The translations under genes were made by a program, and so were the position numbers. DNA of 42,552 nt from a virus, in the IMG/VR virus record IMGVR_UViG_3300036832_000321, positions 1-42,552 of that record; one strand, 5' to 3'. The notes beneath the pieces are model-generated. The model did no database searches and was not told the DNA's origin. It worked only from the letters and a program-made list of their open reading frames with translations. This document shows, piece after piece, positions 1-8,500 of this stretch (position 1 is its first letter; each line of letters opens with the position of its first letter).

Positions 1-7
1 CCTGCCT

Positions 8-1462
8 GTGAAAAAAAGTCCGATGAACTCAGCAACCGCGCCAAAAAACGGCAAAACAGGCGGCGTCGCCTCGACGCTCGCCGAGCTTGTCGTGCCGATC
101 TCGTCGCTGCGCGTCTATCCGCGCAACCCGCGCCGGGGCTCGACGCAGGCGATCCGCGATTCGCTGACGAGCAACGGGCAATACCGGCCGCTCGTCGTCA
201 ACCGCCGCACCAACGAAATCCTCGCGGGCAATCACACGTACCTCGCCGCGACCGAGCTTGGCTGGGACGAGATCGCCGTGACCTACGTCGACGTCGACGA
301 CGAGCAAGCAGCGCGCATCGTGCTCGTCGACAATCGCACGAGCGATCTCGCTGAGTACGACGCGAGCGATCTCGCTGAGCTGCTCAAGTCGCTGCCGTCG
401 CTCGATGGGACCGGCTACGAGCAGCCCGACTTCGACGCGCTGCTCGCCTCGATCGCGATCGAGCCGCCTGACGAGCCCGTCGAGCGCTCGCGCTACAGCT
501 TCGACGTCTTCTCGCGCGACGACGTGATCGAGCGCGCCGCGACCGCGCTGCGCGAGTCGGGCTTCCCCTACAAGGCGATGCCCGTGCACGTCGCGATGAC
601 CGAGATCAACGACCTCGCCGCGATGAGCGACGCGCAGCTCGTGCGCACGAGAGCCGGTTACGCCGTCGCTGACTCGTATCACCCGCACCGCTACCACGCC
701 CGAGTCGGCTCGCAAGCGAACGCCGTCGACGTCTACGAAGACGAGCGCAAGCTGCGCATCGCGATCGGCCATCTGCTCACGTACGGCCTCCCCTGGTCGT
801 CGCTGACAAGCGTCCTCTCGCTGACGCACGGCGCGCAGGTCCCCTCGAACTTCCGGCCCGGCTTCGCCTGTCTGCTCATGCGCCGATTCGGCTCGCCCGA
901 CGCGACCGTGCTCGACACGTCGACAGGCTACGGCGGTCGCCTCGTCGGCTTCCTCGCGTCGCCGCTGTCGACCTACATCGGCATCGACCCGGCCGTCGAG
1001 ACGTACGAAGCGAACCGCCGCATCGCCGCCGATCTCTGCCCGCCGTCGAAGTCCGTCGAGCTGCTCTGCGAGCCCGCCGAAGACGTCGCGAGCGACGCCC
1101 TCAAGGGTCGCGTCGATCTCTGCGTGACGAGCCCGCCGTACTTCTCGAAGGAGCACTACAGCGACGAGCCGACTCAGAGCTGGAAGCGCTACAGCACGTC
1201 GAGCGAGTGGCGCGACGGCTTCCTGCACCCGATGGTCGAGCTGCAATACGCCGCGCTCAAGCGTCGAGGCGTCGCCGTGATCAACATCGCCGACGTAGAG
1301 ATCGCGGGCGAGAAGGTGCCGCTCGTCGACTGGACGCTGCTCGCTGCTCGCGACGTCGGCTTCGAGATCGAAGACGTCGAGCAACTGCCGCTCACCCGCC
1401 GCTGGGGACCGCAGTCCGACGTCGTGCACACCGAGCCCGTGATCGTGCTGCGTAAGCGATGA
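8..1462 (+). CDS. ParB-like nuclease domain fused to DNA methyltransferase
   Basis: A 484-residue two-domain protein. Residues about 27-150 look like a ParB/Srx-type N-terminal domain, with the run SSLRVYPRNPRRG, a LVVNRRTNEILAGNH core and then TYLAATELGW. Residues about 280-484 look like an amino-methyltransferase: a glycine-rich AdoMet motif (VLDTSTGYGGRL, 301-312), GIDPAVETYEANRR next, and the catalytic motif TSPPYF at 374-379. It probably methylates an exocyclic amino group of adenine or cytosine. The GTG at 8 is chosen because it sits in a GTGA overlap with an ORF that enters across the window boundary; an in-frame ATG lies at 23. Its position just before terminase suggests a late-expressed modification or packaging role, which is inference. 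Confidence 0.85.
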   Translation: MKKSPMNSATAPKNGKTGGVASTLAELVVPISSLRVYPRNPRRGSTQAIRDSLTSNGQYRPLVVNRRTNEILAGNHTYLAATELGWDEIAVTYVDVDDEQAARIVLVDNRTSDLAEYDASDLAELLKSLPSLDGTGYEQPDFDALLASIAIEPPDEPVERSRYSFDVFSRDDVIERAATALRESGFPYKAMPVHVAMTEINDLAAMSDAQLVRTRAGYAVADSYHPHRYHARVGSQANAVDVYEDERKLRIAIGHLLTYGLPWSSLTSVLSLTHGAQVPSNFRPGFACLLMRRFGSPDATVLDTSTGYGGRLVGFLASPLSTYIGIDPAVETYEANRRIAADLCPPSKSVELLCEPAEDVASDALKGRVDLCVTSPPYFSKEHYSDEPTQSWKRYSTSSEWRDGFLHPMVELQYAALKRRGVAVINIADVEIAGEKVPLVDWTLLAARDVGFEIEDVEQLPLTRRWGPQSDVVHTEPVIVLRKR

Positions 1463-1992
1463 GCCAGCCCGTCTGCGGACAGCCGACAGCGGCCGGGACA
1501 CCTTGCCGCAAGCGCGTGATGCTCGGGGCCGATCGCTGCGCTGCTCATCTCGGCTTGATGGGCCGCTCGACGACGCTCACCGAGACGATCGCCGACAACC
1601 TCGTGACGATGCTCAGCGCGGGCAACTACTTGAGCGTCTCACTCGCGGCCGTGAGCGTCCCGACGCAGACGTTCCGCGACTGGATGCACAAGGGCGCGAC
1701 GTCGACGAAGCTGATCGACGAGCCCTACCGCGAGCTGCGATCGCGCGTCGAGCAAGCGCGAGCGCAGGGCGAGGTCCGGCTCGTGACCGAGATCGCGAAG
1801 GCGGCGTCGACCGACTGGCGCGCAGCGCTCGCTCTGCTTGAGCGCGAGTTCCCCGATCGCTGGGGGCCGGTCAGCGTCCGAGTGCGCGAGGTCGAAGCGC
1901 CCGAGTCGCCGATCGTCACGACGCCCGACGAAGACGACCCCTTCCGCGAGGTAGACGAGCTTGCCGAGCGACGTCGCACCCGCTCGGGGTGA
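1459..1992 (+). CDS. Terminase small subunit (probable)
   Basis: 177 residues, starting in an ATGA overlap with the methyltransferase gene. The N-terminus has CGQPTAAGTPCRKRV and a CAAH motif, resembling a small Cys/His cluster. A helix-turn-helix-like stretch (SVSLAAVSVPTQTFRDWM) is followed by a helical part and a DWRAALALLEREFPDRWGP tail. That arrangement is familiar from small terminase proteins of actinophages. It lies directly before the large terminase, which is its usual place. It would recognise phage DNA and recruit the large subunit. A general DNA-binding protein is the main alternative. Confidence 0.7.
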   Translation: MSQPVCGQPTAAGTPCRKRVMLGADRCAAHLGLMGRSTTLTETIADNLVTMLSAGNYLSVSLAAVSVPTQTFRDWMHKGATSTKLIDEPYRELRSRVEQARAQGEVRLVTEIAKAASTDWRAALALLEREFPDRWGPVSVRVREVEAPESPIVTTPDEDDPFREVDELAERRRTRSG

Positions 1993-3391
1993 GCTGGGCA
2001 AGTTCGCTCGCTTCTGCTCTGCGCTGACACTTGAGCAAGGCGGGCCGCTGACGCTCGAACCGTTCCAGCAACGCTTGCTCGGCGACTACTTCGACGGCGT
2101 CGTCGAGACGCTCGTCTTGATCCCGAAGAAAAACGGGAAGACGACGCTGCTCGCCGCGCTCGCGCTCTATCACTTGATCGCGACGCCCGACGCCGAGTGC
2201 GTGATCGGCGCAGCGAGCCGCGATCAGGCGTCGATCCTCTACGAGCAGGCCGTCGGCTTCGTCTCGCGATCGGAGGGGCTGCAGGATCGCGTCGTCTCGA
2301 AGCGCGGCTACCGCGAGGTTCGCTCGAAGCGGCACGGCGGGCGGGTCAGGGTGCTCGCCGCTGACGTCGACACGGCCGACGGCATCATCCCGACGCTCGC
2401 GCTCGTCGACGAGCTGCACCGCCACAAGTCGACCGGGCTCTACGGCGTCTTTCGGGACGGGCTCGGGCCGCGCCACGGGCAGATGCTCGCGATCTCGACA
2501 GCGGGCGATCGCGAGACGTCGCCGCTCGGGCTCATGCGCTCAGCGGCGAAGCGTCTGCCGGGCATCGAGCGCGATGGGAAGTACCTGCACGTTCGCACCG
2601 CCGACGACGCCTTCGCGCTGCACGAGTGGGCGCTCGACGACGCAGACGACACCGACGATCTGCAGCTCGTGAAGCAGGTCAACCCGGCGAGCTGGCAGAC
2701 GATCGAGCTGCTCGCGCAGCGCCACTCGTCGCCGTCGATGCTCCCGTGGCAGTGGCAGCGCTTCGCCTGCGGCATCTGGACCGGGGCGGAATCGTGGTGG
2801 CTCAAGCCCGAGGACTGGACCGCGAGCGACGTCGACGAGCAGCTCGAACCCGGCGACTCGATCGCGCTCGGCTTCGACGGCTCGCGCTACGGCGACGCGA
2901 CGGGGCTCGTCGCTTGTCGGCTCGAAGACGGGCTCGTGCAGACGCTCGGGCTCTGGGAAGCGCCGAGGGGCGTGCGCGAGTGGGAAGTGCCCGCCGCCGA
3001 GGTCGACGCAGCAGTCGCCGAGGCGTTCGAGACGTACCACGTCGCCCGCGCCTACTTCGACCCGCCGCTCTGGCAGACCGAGATCGACTCGTGGGCGCGT
3101 GACTTCGGCGACGTCGTCATCCGCTACCCGACCAACCGCGCCCGGTTCATGGCCGCGACCGAGCGCTTCCGAACCGACGTACGCGAGGGGCTCGTGCCGC
3201 ACGTGATCGACGAGAACCTCACCCGGCACATTCTCGCCGCGACGGTCCGCGAGACGCGCGGCGGCTACTGGCTCGAAAAGCTGCGCGGCGACCACATCGA
3301 CCTAGCGATCGCAGCAGTGCTCGCCTACGAGGCGCGCTGCGATTCGATCGCCGCTTCCGACGTCGACCGAGGGGAGTACGCCTTCCTGTGA
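1961..3391 (+). CDS. terL: Terminase large subunit
   Basis: 476 residues, with the ATPase and nuclease halves of a phage packaging motor. The Walker A region is IPKKNGKTT (54-62, a variant P-loop) and Walker B is LALVDE (146-151). The RNase H-like nuclease half contains IALGFDGSRYGD (Asp306), YFDPPLWQ and GDHIDLAIAAV, giving the expected acidic residues. It cuts concatemeric DNA and drives it into the prohead through the portal. The start is taken as TTG at 1961, overlapping terminase small by 32 bases. No ATG or GTG is available before the conserved part, so the exact start is uncertain. Confidence 0.9.
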   Translation: MPSDVAPARGELGKFARFCSALTLEQGGPLTLEPFQQRLLGDYFDGVVETLVLIPKKNGKTTLLAALALYHLIATPDAECVIGAASRDQASILYEQAVGFVSRSEGLQDRVVSKRGYREVRSKRHGGRVRVLAADVDTADGIIPTLALVDELHRHKSTGLYGVFRDGLGPRHGQMLAISTAGDRETSPLGLMRSAAKRLPGIERDGKYLHVRTADDAFALHEWALDDADDTDDLQLVKQVNPASWQTIELLAQRHSSPSMLPWQWQRFACGIWTGAESWWLKPEDWTASDVDEQLEPGDSIALGFDGSRYGDATGLVACRLEDGLVQTLGLWEAPRGVREWEVPAAEVDAAVAEAFETYHVARAYFDPPLWQTEIDSWARDFGDVVIRYPTNRARFMAATERFRTDVREGLVPHVIDENLTRHILAATVRETRGGYWLEKLRGDHIDLAIAAVLAYEARCDSIAASDVDRGEYAFL

Positions 3392-4887
3392 GCACGATCG
3401 AACGCCTCCCGCAAGAGGATCAGCGCACGCCCGAAGACTGGCGCTCGTTCCTGCTGCCGCAGCTCGACACGCGCGCCCAAGAGGCCGAGCTGTACGAGCT
3501 TTACTACGACGGGCGGCACCCGCTGCAGTTCGCCACGTCGAAGTTCCGCGAGGCGTTCGGGGCGCTCTTCGGTGCCTTCGCCGACAACTGGTGTCAGATC
3601 GTCGTCGACGCCGCTGTCGAGCGTCTGCGCGTCGTCGGTTTCCGCGTGACGGGCAACGTCTCAGATCAGGCGTGGGAACTCTGGCAAGCGAACGCGCTCG
3701 ACGTGCAGAGCGTCATCGCGCACACCGAGGCCGGTAAGAACGGGCGCGCGTTCCTGCTCGTCGACCCGAACGGCGACGGCGACGACCCGCTGATCACCGT
3801 CGAGCACGCCTCGCAGATGATCGTCGCGCACGACCCGGCGAATCGGCAGGAGCGGCTCGCCGCGCTCAAGCGCTGGCTCGGCGACGACGGCTTCCAGTAC
3901 CTCACGCTCTACCTGCCCGACCTCGTGCTCAAGTACGAGAGCGCCGAGCCCATCAACTCGCCCCGCGCTCAGACGAGCCCGACCGTCTGGGTGCCGCGCT
4001 CGGGCGTCGACGCCGAGGTCGTGAACCCGCTCGGGGTCGTGCCCGTCGTGCCGCTCGAAAACAAGCCGGGCATCCTCGGCGTCTGCCACTCGGACCTAGA
4101 GTCGGCGCTCCCGCTGCAGAACGCGATCAACAAGCTCTGTACCGATCTGATCGTGACGAGCGAATACGGCGCGTTCCCGCAGCGCGTCGTGACCGGCGTC
4201 GAAGTGCCGAAGGACCCAGAGACGGGTCAGCCGCTCGCCGCCGCCGAGATGAAAGCGGCGATGAGCCGCTTGTGGACGTTCAAGCCGCCCGACGCGAAGG
4301 TGACGAGCCTCCCGGCCGCTGATCTCGCCAACTTCGTCAACGCCGTCGAGATGTTCGTCACCCATCTCGCAGCGCAGACTCGGACGCCGCCGCACTACCT
4401 GCTCGCGAAGCTCGTCAACATGAGCGGCGACGCACTGTCTGTCGCCGAGGCCGGGCTCGTCTCGAAGTGCCGCTCGAAAACGCTCTTTTTCTCGGACGCC
4501 TGGGAGGAAGCGATGGCGCTCGCTCTGCAGGCGAGCGGCACGGACGTCGAAGCGTCCGACTGTGAAGCGATCTGGGCGAACCCCGAGCGCATCGCGCAGG
4601 GCCAGCTCGTCGACGCAGCAGTGAAGAAGAAGACGCTCGGCGTCCCGCTCCCGGTCATCTGGCTCGAACTCGGCTACACGCCCGAGCAGATCGTCGAGAT
4701 GGAGGCGCTGCTTGAGTCGGAGCGCGAGGCCGAGCTGCTCGCCGCAGCGCAGGCGCAGGCCGCAGCCGCTCGCGAGGTCCTGACGTCGACGCCCGCATCC
4801 GAGGCCGCAGCCGCGCCGGGCGAGCCCGTGCCCGCAGCGCCAGCAACCGCGCCGCCAGCACCCCCACAACCACCACCGCAGCAGTAG
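3388..4887 (+). CDS. Portal protein (SPP1 Gp6-like)
   Basis: 499 residues starting at a GTG in a GTGA overlap with the large terminase. The N-terminus (AELYELYYDGRHPLQFA, then FADNWCQIVVDAAVERL) and the middle part (HSDLESALPLQNAINKL, later MSGDALSVAEAGL) fit the SPP1-type portal family common in actinophages. Twelve copies would form the ring through which DNA enters and to which the neck binds. The C-terminus is alanine/proline rich and probably disordered. The order terminase-portal-scaffold-capsid supports the call. Confidence 0.88.
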   Translation: MSTIERLPQEDQRTPEDWRSFLLPQLDTRAQEAELYELYYDGRHPLQFATSKFREAFGALFGAFADNWCQIVVDAAVERLRVVGFRVTGNVSDQAWELWQANALDVQSVIAHTEAGKNGRAFLLVDPNGDGDDPLITVEHASQMIVAHDPANRQERLAALKRWLGDDGFQYLTLYLPDLVLKYESAEPINSPRAQTSPTVWVPRSGVDAEVVNPLGVVPVVPLENKPGILGVCHSDLESALPLQNAINKLCTDLIVTSEYGAFPQRVVTGVEVPKDPETGQPLAAAEMKAAMSRLWTFKPPDAKVTSLPAADLANFVNAVEMFVTHLAAQTRTPPHYLLAKLVNMSGDALSVAEAGLVSKCRSKTLFFSDAWEEAMALALQASGTDVEASDCEAIWANPERIAQGQLVDAAVKKKTLGVPLPVIWLELGYTPEQIVEMEALLESEREAELLAAAQAQAAAAREVLTSTPASEAAAAPGEPVPAAPATAPPAPPQPPPQQ

Positions 4888-4901
4888 AGGAGGGCACGTA
4901 G

Positions 4902-5438
4902 ATGGACGAGCCATCGCCCGCCGCGCAGCCCGAGGGCCAGGAGCCCGAGGGTCAGCAGGGCCAGGAGCCCGCGAGCAACGACGAGCCGCGCTCCCCGGAG
5001 GAGTCAGGTCGCACGTACTCGGAGAGCTACGTCAAGCAGCTCCGCAGGGAAGCCGCTGGGACTCGCACGCGAGTCGGCGAGCTGGAAGAGCGCCTGCAGG
5101 AGTACGAGAATCGCGACAAGACCGAGCTACAGCGGCTCGTCGATGCGCAAGCGCTCGCCGAGCGTAAGGCGCAGTCAGCGGAGGAGCGATTGCTCCGCTA
5201 CGAGGTCGCCGCTGAGCGTGGTCTAGGCATGGCCGCAGCCGCCTTTCTCACGGGGACGACCCGCGAGGAGATCGAGCTTCGAGCCGAGGAGCTGTCGCGT
5301 CTGCTTGACGAACAGGGACGGCCTCCCGCCGGGGGTTTTGACGGCGGGGCGCGAGCCCCCGTGCCCGAGCAGAAGCCACCCGAGGAGGCGCATAACGACC
5401 TCCTCCTCCGCTCGCTCGGGCGGGGTCGCACCGTCTGA
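4902..5438 (+). CDS. Capsid scaffolding protein (probable)
   Basis: 178 residues with an acidic, glutamine- and proline-rich N-terminus (about 1-40), a long charged coiled coil (about 45-100, heptad-like LEERLQEYENRDKTELQ), and a C-terminal region ending in LLLRSLGRGRTV. A coiled-coil protein between portal and major capsid genes is normally the scaffold that shapes the prohead and is then lost. AGGAGGG lies about ten bases before the ATG. No protease motif is visible, so it is not obviously a scaffold-protease fusion. Confidence 0.75.
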   Translation: MDEPSPAAQPEGQEPEGQQGQEPASNDEPRSPEESGRTYSESYVKQLRREAAGTRTRVGELEERLQEYENRDKTELQRLVDAQALAERKAQSAEERLLRYEVAAERGLGMAAAAFLTGTTREEIELRAEELSRLLDEQGRPPAGGFDGGARAPVPEQKPPEEAHNDLLLRSLGRGRTV

Positions 5439-5483
5439 CTCAGCCCGGCGTCGCCGTCGGGCTCGTGAGATCAAGGAGCGACG

Positions 5484-6419
5484 ATGGCAAACAACATTCC
5501 GATTGCGGAACAACCGCCCATCGCAGGTGGGTATCTACTCCCGCCAGAGCAGGGCGAGATTCTGACGCAGGCGATCCTCATCGAGTCGGGGGCGATCGCC
5601 CTTGCCGGTGACAGTCGCGCGACGTCAGCGGTCAAGACGCAGTTTCCGATCTGGCTCGGTCAGCCGACCGCCGCACCCGTCGGCGAGGGTGCGACGAAGC
5701 CGGTAACGGGCGCGGCGTTCGATATCACCTACATCAACGTCAAGAAGTTCGCCTCGATCGTCCTGTTCACCGACGAGATGCTCGAAGACGTGCAGTCGGG
5801 CGACCTCAACGTGCTCGTCGACTCGGGCGTGCGCACGGCGATCAACGACGTCATCGACGCGAACGCGGTCGGGCTCGCGAAGGGCAACCAGATCACGGGC
5901 GTTTTCGACACGATGCTCCGCAACACGTCGGCGACCGTCGAGTACGACCAGACGAAGCCGGACGGTCTGCAGCTCGCCGTCTCGAACGCGATGGGCGTGC
6001 TCGAAAGCAACGGCTACGGCGATTCAAGCGAGATGGGCGTGCTGCTCGGCTTCGGCTTCGCTCAGGTGCTCCGCAACGCACGCTCGACGCTCGACCCGTC
6101 GATGCCCATCTACGGCGCAGGCACCGGCCGCGACCCGCTCTACGGCCTGTCGAACTTCGTCTCGACGAACGTCGACAAGCCGGGGACCGCACCGGGGGCG
6201 GGGATCATCATCGGCTTCGTCGCCTACCGGCCAAACCTGCACGTTCGCATCCGCAAGGACGTCACCCTGACCACGTCGAGCGAGGCGACCGTCAACGACG
6301 GCGTCCAGGATCGCAAGCTGTTCCAAGAGAACCTGACCGCGATCAGGTACGAGACGCGGCTCGCGTTCATGGCTCACGACCTCAATCGGTCGGTCGTGGC
6401 GATCGTCAACACGGCCTAG
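5484..6419 (+). CDS. Major capsid protein, HK97 fold
   Basis: 311 residues. The sequence has the features of HK97-type capsid proteins: a short N-terminal arm, PIWLGQPTAAPVGEGATKPV, the FASIVLFTDEMLEDV helix, a central GFGFAQVLRN segment, and a C-terminal part ending EARLAFMAH-like (ETRLAFMAHDLNRSV). There is no long N-terminal delta domain, which agrees with a separate scaffold gene just upstream. The ATG has AAGGAG seven bases before it. It forms the icosahedral shell. Confidence 0.9.
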   Translation: MANNIPIAEQPPIAGGYLLPPEQGEILTQAILIESGAIALAGDSRATSAVKTQFPIWLGQPTAAPVGEGATKPVTGAAFDITYINVKKFASIVLFTDEMLEDVQSGDLNVLVDSGVRTAINDVIDANAVGLAKGNQITGVFDTMLRNTSATVEYDQTKPDGLQLAVSNAMGVLESNGYGDSSEMGVLLGFGFAQVLRNARSTLDPSMPIYGAGTGRDPLYGLSNFVSTNVDKPGTAPGAGIIIGFVAYRPNLHVRIRKDVTLTTSSEATVNDGVQDRKLFQENLTAIRYETRLAFMAHDLNRSVVAIVNTA

Positions 6420-6432
6420 AGAGGAGTCAACG

Positions 6433-6651
6433 ATGAGCGAGACAGAGATCGAAGGTCCCGACCCGACCCTGTCGCCCGACGCGCGGGATTCGACCTACGC
6501 ACCCGCGCCGGATGACGACAGCCTCGACAACAACCCGCCGCTTGGCCCGAGGGTCCTGCAGACGCCCGGCAAGCCCGGCGACGGCCAGCCGACCCCATCG
6601 GCGAGCAAGACGTCGACGAAGTCGTCGAGCACGTCTTCGTCGACGAGCTGA
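6433..6651 (+). CDS. Small disordered virion-module protein
   Basis: 72 residues with GAGGAG before the ATG. The N-terminal half is acidic and proline rich; the last 18 residues are almost only Ser, Thr and Lys. No fold or family is recognised. Its position directly after the capsid gene suggests a head-associated or head-completion accessory protein, but that is only positional inference. Confidence 0.6.
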   Translation: MSETEIEGPDPTLSPDARDSTYAPAPDDDSLDNNPPLGPRVLQTPGKPGDGQPTPSASKTSTKSSSTSSSTS

Positions 6652-6652
6652 G

Positions 6653-6886
6653 ATGCCGCTGCCCGACTACCCGCCCCCGATCGTCAGCGCGCCCCGGTGG
6701 GCGGGTGTCGGGCTGCGTGCTGAGCTGCAGCTCGGCTGGATGCGCTTCCCGATGCCCTCATGGCCCGACGATTGGTGGCAGCGGAACTACGACCTGCTCT
6801 ACGAGTACGACGCGCCCGGCACGTGGCCGATGACCGAGCGGATGATGCGCGTTCCCGGCTTCCCCTACCCCGAGCCCCTCCCATGA
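6653..6886 (+). CDS. Small Trp/Pro-rich protein, unknown
   Basis: 77 residues, starting two bases after the preceding stop. It is unusually rich in tryptophan, proline and methionine (for example MPSWPDDWWQRNYDLLY). It is not recognised. Codon third positions are strongly G/C and the gene ends in an ATGA overlap with the connector gene, so it is probably real and part of the neck module. Confidence 0.6.
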   Translation: MPLPDYPPPIVSAPRWAGVGLRAELQLGWMRFPMPSWPDDWWQRNYDLLYEYDAPGTWPMTERMMRVPGFPYPEPLP

Positions 6887-7380
6887 GCACGCCGCCCGTC
6901 GACCCAGGCAGACCGACTGTCGAGCAGGTCGCGCTTCTGCTTCGAGCCCGCACGAAGGACTCGCAAGGCAACGAGGTCGGCACGTTCGACGACGACACGC
7001 GCCCGACGGGCGACCAAGTCGACGAGCAGATCGACGCAGCGATGGGGCTCGTCGGCATTCGCTTCCCGTCGACGAGCAACATGACCGACGAGCAGGTGAC
7101 GGCGTTCCAAGCGCTCGTCGCCTACCGGGCGGCTCTGCGCGTCGAGAAAAGCTACTTCCCCGAGCAGGTGCGCAACGATCGCTCGGCGTACGCGCAGCTT
7201 CGCGAGGAGTACGTCGACGACCTGCAGGCGTTCATGGAAGCGATGAGCGCGAGCGGCGGCGACGACCTCTCCTACTCGTACGACATGGCGTCGATCCCGG
7301 TCGGCTCGTGGACGTCGATCCCGTACTCGTGGCTTCACATCAACGACCCCGACCTTGATCTCGAATACGTCGAGCCATGA
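6883..7380 (+). CDS. Head-tail connector / adaptor protein
   Basis: 165 residues from the ATG at 6883 (ATGA overlap). Largely helical: PTVEQVALLLRARTKD, then a VDEQIDAAMGLVGIRFP helix, and AFQALVAYRAALRVEKSYFPEQV. This arrangement, together with the position between capsid and tail-completion genes, matches head-tail adaptor proteins that dock under the portal. The family call is moderate because no diagnostic residue exists. Confidence 0.6.
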   Translation: MSTPPVDPGRPTVEQVALLLRARTKDSQGNEVGTFDDDTRPTGDQVDEQIDAAMGLVGIRFPSTSNMTDEQVTAFQALVAYRAALRVEKSYFPEQVRNDRSAYAQLREEYVDDLQAFMEAMSASGGDDLSYSYDMASIPVGSWTSIPYSWLHINDPDLDLEYVEP

Positions 7381-7835
7381 GCAGCGGCCCGGGGATCGAG
7401 GTCAAGCAGACGGGCGCCGAGGCGGCGTCGGCGAGTCTGCTCATGGTCGGCGAGCGCGCCTCGAACGTCGCGCCCGTGAAGCCCGCGCTGGACGCTGTCG
7501 CGTCGGGTGACGAGCGTCGTCGCTTCGACGAGCAGGGGCCGGGCTGGGCGCAGCTCAGCGAAGAGACGCGAGCGATCAAGGCTGCGAACGGGCTCGACCC
7601 GCGCATCTTGCGGGCGACGGGCGCGCTCTTCGCGTCGCTGACCCGGATGGCGGGCGGCGGGGAAGAGGCGAGCTGGCCCGACACGCTGCGTTTCGGGACC
7701 GACGTCCCCTACGCCCGCTTCCACCAGCACGGGACGCGGAACATGCCGAAGCGCGAGGTCGTCGGGCTCTCGACGGTCGCGCAGGCCGAGATGAGCCGTC
7801 TGCTTGAGACGTACATCGCGGGCGGTCTGCCGTGA
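7377..7835 (+). CDS. Tail completion / virion morphogenesis protein
   Basis: 152 residues. The C-terminal half contains DVPYARFHQHGTRNMPKRE, which is the hallmark stretch of the phage virion morphogenesis / P2 gpS-type tail completion family, preceded by a typical ILRATGALFASL helix. Proteins of this family act at the head-tail joining end of contractile tails. ATGA and GTGA overlaps couple it to both neighbours. Confidence 0.75.
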   Translation: MSSGPGIEVKQTGAEAASASLLMVGERASNVAPVKPALDAVASGDERRRFDEQGPGWAQLSEETRAIKAANGLDPRILRATGALFASLTRMAGGGEEASWPDTLRFGTDVPYARFHQHGTRNMPKREVVGLSTVAQAEMSRLLETYIAGGLP

Positions 7836-8500
7836 CGATCAGCTACGACCCGTCGACGTCGATCTTCGGACGCATCGTCACGGGCGACGACGTCGAGACG
7901 TGGTGCCTCGATCTCTTCCGGCGCTGGACGGGCACGTACCTGTCGGAAGTCGAGCGACAGCACGGGCTCGCGGCGGGCTTCTGGGCTCGGCCGCGCGGCT
8001 TCGTGCGGGTGCTCAGCTTCGACAAGTGGCCCGAGGATCAGCTCCCCGTCGTGATGCTCGTCTCGACGGGTGTCGCGAACCCGCCCGAGCGGCGCGGCGA
8101 CGGCGTCTACTACGCGCGCTGGATCATGGGGCTCGGCGTGCTCTGCTCAGCTCGCAGCGAGCAAGAGACGCACGACATGGCCCGGCACTACATCGCGGCG
8201 ATCCGAGCGCTCGTGTCGCAGCGTCCGTCGCTCGAAGGGCTCGCGCAGGGCGTCAAGTGGATGGACGAGAGCTACACGCCGCTCCCGTACGACGACTCGC
8301 GCTCGCTCTGCGCGGGGCAAGCGATCTTCCAGGTCGACGTCGACGACGTGACGACGACGCTCGCGGGTCCGGCCACGCCCGACGACCCGCTCGAACCCGA
8401 CACCGATCCGTGGGCCGTCTGGCCGACGGTGCAGACGCACGACGAGACGGTCGTCAACTCGCCCGTCAACGAACCACTACCCGATCAGGAGGGGACATGA
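7832..8500 (+). CDS. Tail terminator-like neck protein
   Basis: 222 residues starting at a GTG overlapping the previous stop. It has an alpha/beta composition with FDKWPEDQLPVVMLVSTGV and a strand-rich RWIMGLGVLCSARSEQE segment, followed by a helix (ETHDMARHYIAAIRALV) and an acidic Pro-rich tail. This layout and the place just before the sheath gene match tail terminator proteins that cap the growing tube. No specific family motif confirms it. Confidence 0.6.
   Translation: MTISYDPSTSIFGRIVTGDDVETWCLDLFRRWTGTYLSEVERQHGLAAGFWARPRGFVRVLSFDKWPEDQLPVVMLVSTGVANPPERRGDGVYYARWIMGLGVLCSARSEQETHDMARHYIAAIRALVSQRPSLEGLAQGVKWMDESYTPLPYDDSRSLCAGQAIFQVDVDDVTTTLAGPATPDDPLEPDTDPWAVWPTVQTHDETVVNSPVNEPLPDQEGT

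Noticed and set aside
29-1501. 490-codon open frame on the minus strand
   Set aside because: Antisense of the ParB-methyltransferase gene; Arg/Val/Leu/Asp-rich composition typical of mirror frames in GC-rich DNA.
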